NCBI GenBank assembly: GCA_934402155.1
Contig: CAKRTP010000065.1
Coordinates: 1-9,832, forward strand
DNA length: 9,832 bases
Origin: an uncultured Blautia sp.
GTDB taxonomy: Bacteria; Bacillota; Clostridia; Lachnospirales; Lachnospiraceae
Reading direction: 5' to 3'
Made by a program: the position numbers and the translations under genes. Below the pieces are notes generated by a model, which was not told the DNA's origin, searched no databases, and saw only the letters and a program-made list of their open reading frames with translations. Positions 6,323 through 9,832 of the stretch are shown here, piece after piece. Position 1 is the stretch's first letter. Each line of letters starts with the position of its first letter.

Positions 6323-7564
6323 ATGATAGAGGTCATCTATAAAGATGAGAAACAGGAGATGAATGACGGGGACGCAGAATGGAATTTGCCGAAGAATATA
6401 CGACAGATAGGACTTGCCGGCAGGGATTACAGGATTTATATAGAAGATTATGTCTATACATTCCTGCACAGAGCGGCACAGGCAAAGAGCAGGAAAGAAG
6501 GCGAAGGCTGTCTGGCAATTCTTCTTGGAGAAATACGCTGGCAGACGGGAAAGGGCTGTGCATTTATCAGAGGAGCACTCCTGACAGAGGGAAAAGAAAT
6601 TACAGAAGATCATATAGAGATCACTCAGAATATGTGGCAGAAAATCCGTGAAGAACAGGAAAAATATTTTGAAGGTCAGGAGGTTGTCGGATGGTTTCTT
6701 GCACGACAGATGCTTCCTATGGAAACAACAGAGCTGATCCGAAAAATACACAGGAATCAGTTTGGCGGGGAGAAACTTCTGATGCTCATGGATGTAACAG
6801 AACATGAAGAGGCATTTTTTCGTTGCGAAAATACTTTTCTGGTACGGCAGAACGGATATTATATTTATTATGAAAAAAACACGCAGATGCAGACCTACAT
6901 GCTGGAGATGAATCCGGAACTTCAGAAAGAGGAATGTGAGACGGTACAGGATGATGCAGTAAAAGCATTTCGAACACTCATCCAGAAAAAGAAGAAAGAA
7001 GAACCCGAAGAAACAGAAGAGAAAACTTCTGTTTTTTCTTATGCCGCAACAGCATGTCTTGTGATGGCAATTGCTGTTGTCGGAGTCAGATTTTATCGGA
7101 ATTATCAGACGGGACAGAGTCTGGCGCAGGAAGAAGCGCGAACTGCTTCTTCGAATATAAAGAAAGATACGCAGCTGGAACAGATTCCGAAAGTGTCGCC
7201 CAGGAGTGATGCACCAGCTGCTGAAATAACTCCGACGGAAATCCCGAAGGCAACATCGACAGCAGCACCGACAGCAGCGCCAACTGTGACTCCGACAGTC
7301 GGCAATACCGAAAAAGAAGAACAGATATACAAAGAAGAATCTGATGCAAGGAAAGCACAGAGAAGGATTGAGAAGAGCAGAAAAGATACAGAGACAGTAG
7401 CATCAGGAACTCAGAAATCTTATACGATCAGACCTGGAGATACCCTGTATCAGATCAGTATAGAAAAATATGGAACGATGGATAAAGTTACTGATATCTG
7501 CAAAGCAAACGATATTTCTGAGGATACGGTCATTTATCCGGGACAAATAATTGTATTGCCATGA
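6323..7564 (+). CDS. Membrane protein: degenerate MPN/JAMM-like domain, one transmembrane helix, LysM domain
   Basis: A 413-residue protein whose gene has AAGGGGTG (6308-6315) seven bases before the ATG. Residues about 25-195 resemble an MPN (JAB1/MOV34) fold: VYTFLHRAAQ, GCLAILLGEI (62-71), FIRGALLTEG, VVGWFLAR (121-128), LLMLMDVTE and NGYYIYYEKN. In active JAMM enzymes the central strand reads GWYHSHPG; here Leu126, Ala127 and Arg128 replace His-Ser-His, so zinc binding is probably lost. A KKKK cluster (222-225) precedes a single membrane helix (about 237-258), which by the positive-inside rule puts the N-terminal domain in the cytoplasm. A Thr/Pro/Ala-rich linker (about 290-327) and a charged segment lead to a C-terminal LysM (367-412, SYTIRPGDTLYQIS to YPGQIIVLP) that should bind peptidoglycan. 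The LysM call is firm; the MPN resemblance is my judgement from pattern. Function unknown, perhaps envelope scaffolding or sensing. Confidence 0.88.
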   Translation: MIEVIYKDEKQEMNDGDAEWNLPKNIRQIGLAGRDYRIYIEDYVYTFLHRAAQAKSRKEGEGCLAILLGEIRWQTGKGCAFIRGALLTEGKEITEDHIEITQNMWQKIREEQEKYFEGQEVVGWFLARQMLPMETTELIRKIHRNQFGGEKLLMLMDVTEHEEAFFRCENTFLVRQNGYYIYYEKNTQMQTYMLEMNPELQKEECETVQDDAVKAFRTLIQKKKKEEPEETEEKTSVFSYAATACLVMAIAVVGVRFYRNYQTGQSLAQEEARTASSNIKKDTQLEQIPKVSPRSDAPAAEITPTEIPKATSTAAPTAAPTVTPTVGNTEKEEQIYKEESDARKAQRRIEKSRKDTETVASGTQKSYTIRPGDTLYQISIEKYGTMDKVTDICKANDISEDTVIYPGQIIVLP

Positions 7565-7579
7565 AAATTTTGTTATAAT
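7551..7579 (+). promoter_or_regulatory. Promoter of the DUF5711-CvpA gene pair
   Basis: TTGTAT (7551-7556) and a perfect TATAAT (7574-7579) are 17 bases apart, with the extension TGT directly before the -10. The -35 lies inside the last codons of the LysM gene. The start should fall near 7586, about 38 bases before the next ATG. Confidence 0.7.
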
Positions 7580-7623
7580 CTGCGTGTAGCAGAAAATAAA
7601 GATTACACAAGGCAAGGTCTAAA

Positions 7624-8778
7624 ATGGTGAATATCCTAAAGAAACTGAAAAGAAAAAGAAAAAAGAAAAAATTATTAGTGCAGAGAAGTACGGTGATCGC
7701 AATCGGGGCAATCGCGGCTGTGGTGGCACTGATTTATTTTTATGTAGAGAAGCGAAGCTATCATGACTATGAAATTCTTCAGACAAGTGAACAGGAAGAT
7801 GTTGTTTCTACTGGTTATGAGGAGATGGCAAATGGAATTCTGCGATACAGCCCGGAGGGGGCATCTCTGGTAAACAGCAGCATGGAATCGTACTGGAGCG
7901 TTCTGTATGAAATGAAAAATCCTGTGGCAGATATCAAGGGAGACAGGGCGGTTGTTGCAGATCAGGATGGAACTCTGATCGAAATTTTTGATAAGAACGG
8001 AGAAACAGGCAGTGTGACAACATCCTATAATATCGTCAAAGCAAAGATCTCGTCACAGGGAATGGTGGCAGCTATTCTGGATGGAGGAGATGCGACCTGG
8101 ATCAATTTTTACAGTCCTGACGGATCATTGATCGCAGAAAATCAGACACATGTCGCAGATCCGGGATATCCTATGGATGTAGCTGTTTCAGACAACAGCG
8201 AGATTATGATGGTGACATATCAGTTTGTCGAGGGAGATCAGACAACAAGTTATGTGGCTTTTTATAATTTTGGTGATATAGGTCAGAGTGAGGATGATCA
8301 TATCGTAAGTGGTTATACGTATGAGGGTGTTGTGATCCCACAGATTGAATACATCGATGCGGCCAGATCAGTAGCACTCAAGGATAATGGATTTACTACC
8401 TATTCCGGCGCACAGATTCCAAAAGAAAGTACGACAGTAGAAGTCAAAAAAGAAATTGTAAGCACCTTTTTTGACGAAAATACGATAGGTCTTGTTTTCA
8501 AAAGCGGAAAAAAAGACAAACAATACACAATGCAGGTGTATGGTATTGACGGAACCCTTCGCTTTGAAAAAGAGTTCAACATTCCTTATACAACGATCAA
8601 GATGAGTGACGGATGTATTCTTATGTATAACAGTTCTCAGATTTGTGTTATGAATGGCCGGGGAGCAGAACGCTATAATGGAACGATTGACGGAACGATC
8701 AATAATTTTTTCAAGATTGGCTGGAATAAATACATGCTTGTCCTGGATAATGGCGTCAATGTGATAAAATTCAAATAA
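7624..8778 (+). CDS. DUF5711 family membrane-anchored protein, beta-propeller-like
   Basis: A 384-residue protein with a very basic N-terminus (twelve Lys/Arg among residues 6-16 and nearby) followed by one hydrophobic helix (about 22-41). It is therefore anchored in the membrane with the long C-terminal part outside the cytoplasm. That part is rich in short beta-strand patterns such as GDRAVVADQDGTLIEIFDKNG, SSQGMVAAILDGG, INFYSPDGSLIAEN and MQVYGIDGTLRFEKEF, repeats of the kind seen in beta-propellers. No catalytic motif is evident. I recognise it as the DUF5711 family of Firmicutes, of unknown role. The ribosome site is weak (AAGG at 7614-7617). It has its own promoter and the CvpA gene starts 10 bases after its stop, so the two are almost surely co-transcribed. 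Confidence 0.85.
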   Translation: MVNILKKLKRKRKKKKLLVQRSTVIAIGAIAAVVALIYFYVEKRSYHDYEILQTSEQEDVVSTGYEEMANGILRYSPEGASLVNSSMESYWSVLYEMKNPVADIKGDRAVVADQDGTLIEIFDKNGETGSVTTSYNIVKAKISSQGMVAAILDGGDATWINFYSPDGSLIAENQTHVADPGYPMDVAVSDNSEIMMVTYQFVEGDQTTSYVAFYNFGDIGQSEDDHIVSGYTYEGVVIPQIEYIDAARSVALKDNGFTTYSGAQIPKESTTVEVKKEIVSTFFDENTIGLVFKSGKKDKQYTMQVYGIDGTLRFEKEFNIPYTTIKMSDGCILMYNSSQICVMNGRGAERYNGTIDGTINNFFKIGWNKYMLVLDNGVNVIKFK

Positions 8779-8788
8779 GGAGCAGGAG

Positions 8789-9484
8789 ATGAAACTGACG
8801 TGGCTTGGAATTACAGTTTTGATCATATTGTTTTTGTTTATGTGTATGGGATATAAAAGAGGATTTATCAAAGAAATTGTTTCATTTTTCTTTGTGTTTC
8901 TGGCACTCTCACTTGCATGGGCGATCAATCCTTACATAAATGAATTCATTATAGAAAAAACACCAGTCTATAATACAATTCAGGAAACCTGTACAGCTTT
9001 TGTGCAAAATGAAAGCGAAGAGGCAGAATACGGAACAGAGGACCAGAGCGCATTTATCAATGGACTTAAACTTCCGGGCATTTTGAGAGAAAATATTCAA
9101 AAGAATAACACTGAAGAGACGTACAGGGAATTTTCAGTGACCACGCTGGCGGAATATATTTCGGGATATCTTGCGAGAATGGTTGTAAATGGGCTTTCTT
9201 ATGTGCTGTCATATATATTATCTGCAATTGTGATCCGGCTCATTGTTTATGTGCTGGATCTGATCGCAGGACTTCCGGTTATCAGGACAGCAAATAAACT
9301 GACGGGCGGAGCAGTTGGACTTCTTAAGGGACTGGTCTTTGTATGGATCGTATTACTGTTTTTGACCGTGTTATGTAGCACTGAAATCGGTAAGACAGCA
9401 CTGAACCTGGTCGAAAAGGATGGCTTATTGAGTGTACTTTATCGATATGATCCGCTAGTCCAGATTTTTGTAAAAATTTTCTAA
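8789..9484 (+). CDS. CvpA family membrane protein
   Basis: A 231-residue integral membrane protein of the CvpA (colicin V production) family. Predicted membrane segments are about residues 5-21, 28-47, 133-157 and 175-196. The family pattern is visible in MGYKRGFIKEIVSFF after the first helix and in LPVIRTANKLTGGAVGLLKG before the last. Between helices 2 and 3 lies a polar loop of about 80 residues (55-132), longer than in the ~160-residue E. coli CvpA and probably outside the cell. The start has AAGGAG at 8777-8782, overlapping the stop of the upstream gene, with a six-base spacer. CvpA proteins have been tied to envelope stress and secretion phenotypes in proteobacteria; the role in Firmicutes is unclear. 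The gene ends 38 bases before a strong terminator. Confidence 0.9.
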   Translation: MKLTWLGITVLIILFLFMCMGYKRGFIKEIVSFFFVFLALSLAWAINPYINEFIIEKTPVYNTIQETCTAFVQNESEEAEYGTEDQSAFINGLKLPGILRENIQKNNTEETYREFSVTTLAEYISGYLARMVVNGLSYVLSYILSAIVIRLIVYVLDLIAGLPVIRTANKLTGGAVGLLKGLVFVWIVLLFLTVLCSTEIGKTALNLVEKDGLLSVLYRYDPLVQIFVKIF

Positions 9485-9491
9485 AAAACAC

Positions 9492-9520
9492 TTGACGAAT
9501 AAAAATAACGATGATATACT
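9492..9520 (+). promoter_or_regulatory. rRNA operon promoter P1
   Basis: TTGACG (9492-9497) and TATACT (9515-9520) with a 17-base spacer and TGA extension. It has the same layout as the two promoters downstream. It overlaps the terminator at 9522-9552: a start near 9527 would fall within the 5' arm of that hairpin. Confidence 0.7.
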
Positions 9521-9521
9521 T

Positions 9522-9552
9522 AAATCCGCTTCGAGATGAGGCGGATTTTTTT
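9522..9552 (+). terminator. Intrinsic terminator of the DUF5711-CvpA transcript
   Basis: An 11-base-pair stem with one G-U pair: AAATCCGCTTC (9522-9532) with GAGGCGGATTT (9538-9548), loop GAGAT. It is followed by an uninterrupted T run to 9552 (T from 9546). It separates the CvpA gene from the rRNA control region. Confidence 0.85.
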
Positions 9553-9605
9553 CTGGGATTTAGATAGTGGAAACGAAATAAAAAACAGAAAAAATAAAAA
9601 AGTAC

Positions 9606-9634
9606 TTGACATTCAGAAAAGAATGTGATAAAGT
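9606..9634 (+). promoter_or_regulatory. rRNA operon promoter P2
   Basis: TTGACA (9606-9611), 17-base spacer, TGA extension and TAAAGT (9629-9634). A-runs at 9580-9585, 9589-9594 and 9596-9601 just upstream resemble an UP element. The expected start is G9641, which opens a perfect hairpin, GTTGCT (9641-9646) with AGCAAC (9651-9656) around GATG. Confidence 0.8.
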
Positions 9635-9706
9635 AAACGAGTTGCTGATGAGCAACGAATCACACAAAAGTTCATCAAAAAGTTTTAAAAAACTTCAAAA
9701 AAGTTC

Positions 9707-9735
9707 TTGACAAACAAAAATGAACGTGATAAAAT
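9707..9735 (+). promoter_or_regulatory. rRNA operon promoter P3
   Basis: TTGACA (9707-9712), 17-base spacer, TGA extension and TAAAAT (9730-9735). Upstream A-tracts centred near 9667, 9679, 9689 and 9699 are phased at about one helical turn. The expected start is G9742, which opens a hairpin, GCTGTC (9742-9747) with GATAGC (9752-9757) around a GAAA tetraloop. Confidence 0.82.
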
Positions 9736-9741
9736 AAATGA

Positions 9742-9832
9742 GCTGTCGAAAGATAGCGAAACAAAGAACCTTGATAACTAAACAGTGAAACACATACGAT
9801 TCTCGAAAATTCTTAACGAATCATCATTCAAT
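9742..9832 (+). other. rRNA operon leader with boxA-like element (16S rRNA starts beyond the window)
   Basis: After the P3 hairpin the leader carries AAAGAACCTTGATAACTAAA (9764-9783), resembling the boxA antitermination signal found in Firmicutes rRNA leaders and spacers. A short inverted repeat, GATTC (9798-9802) with GAATC (9818-9822), follows and may belong to the 16S processing stem. No 16S sequence is reached by 9832; the rRNA assignment rests on three tandem strong promoters, the boxA-like site and the absence of any ORF from 9485 onward. Confidence 0.75.

Noticed and set aside
9580..9757. Repeated AAGTT/AACTT and A-rich blocks as a CRISPR or tandem repeat array
   Set aside because: Repeats are short, uneven and fully explained by tandem rRNA promoters with A-rich upstream elements.

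Overview
The window looks like a chromosomal segment of a Gram-positive, spore-forming clostridium, most likely a Lachnospiraceae gut bacterium of the Blautia/Ruminococcus/Dorea kind. The basis is moderate GC, strong AGGAGG-type ribosome binding sites, TTGACA/TGnTATAAT promoters, a split two-gene transketolase, a YyaC sporulation gene and a DUF5711-CvpA pair. Genus placement is inference from gene content; no search was possible. All genes but one lie on the + strand.

Region 1 (1-1654), DNA replication and repair. The 3' end of dnaX (tau/gamma subunit of the polymerase III clamp loader) is followed by a 141-bp hairpin-rich element bounded by inverted repeats, then ybaB and recR with overlapping stop and start codons. 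dnaX-ybaB-recR is a widely conserved order in Firmicutes.

Region 2 (1680-5538), non-oxidative pentose phosphate pathway. A LacI-type regulator with an unusual hinge is followed by a 251-bp regulatory gap with AT-only palindromes and a strong promoter. Then come a small transaldolase (TalC/MipB type) and the two halves of a transketolase. The enzymes interconvert sugar phosphates of the pentose and glycolytic pools; the adjacent regulator may control them.

Region 3 (5561-6221), sporulation. yyaC lies alone on the - strand, convergent with the transketolase, behind a candidate forespore (sigma-F-like) promoter.

Region 4 (6247-9552), a probable cell-envelope group. It holds a single-pass protein with a cytoplasmic domain resembling a metal-ligand-less MPN/JAMM fold and an outside LysM domain, a DUF5711 membrane-anchored protein, and a CvpA-family membrane protein. 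A strong intrinsic terminator closes it.

Region 5 (9492-9832), the upstream control region of a ribosomal RNA operon. Three tandem promoters with 17-bp spacers and TGn extensions are each followed, 6-7 bases after the -10, by a hairpin. A boxA-like leader follows, and the window ends before 16S rRNA starts.

Most notable are the degenerate MPN-TM-LysM protein, the non-canonical LacI regulator with its AT-only palindromes, the 141-bp element, and the repeated promoter-plus-5'-hairpin design, whose first promoter overlaps a terminator.
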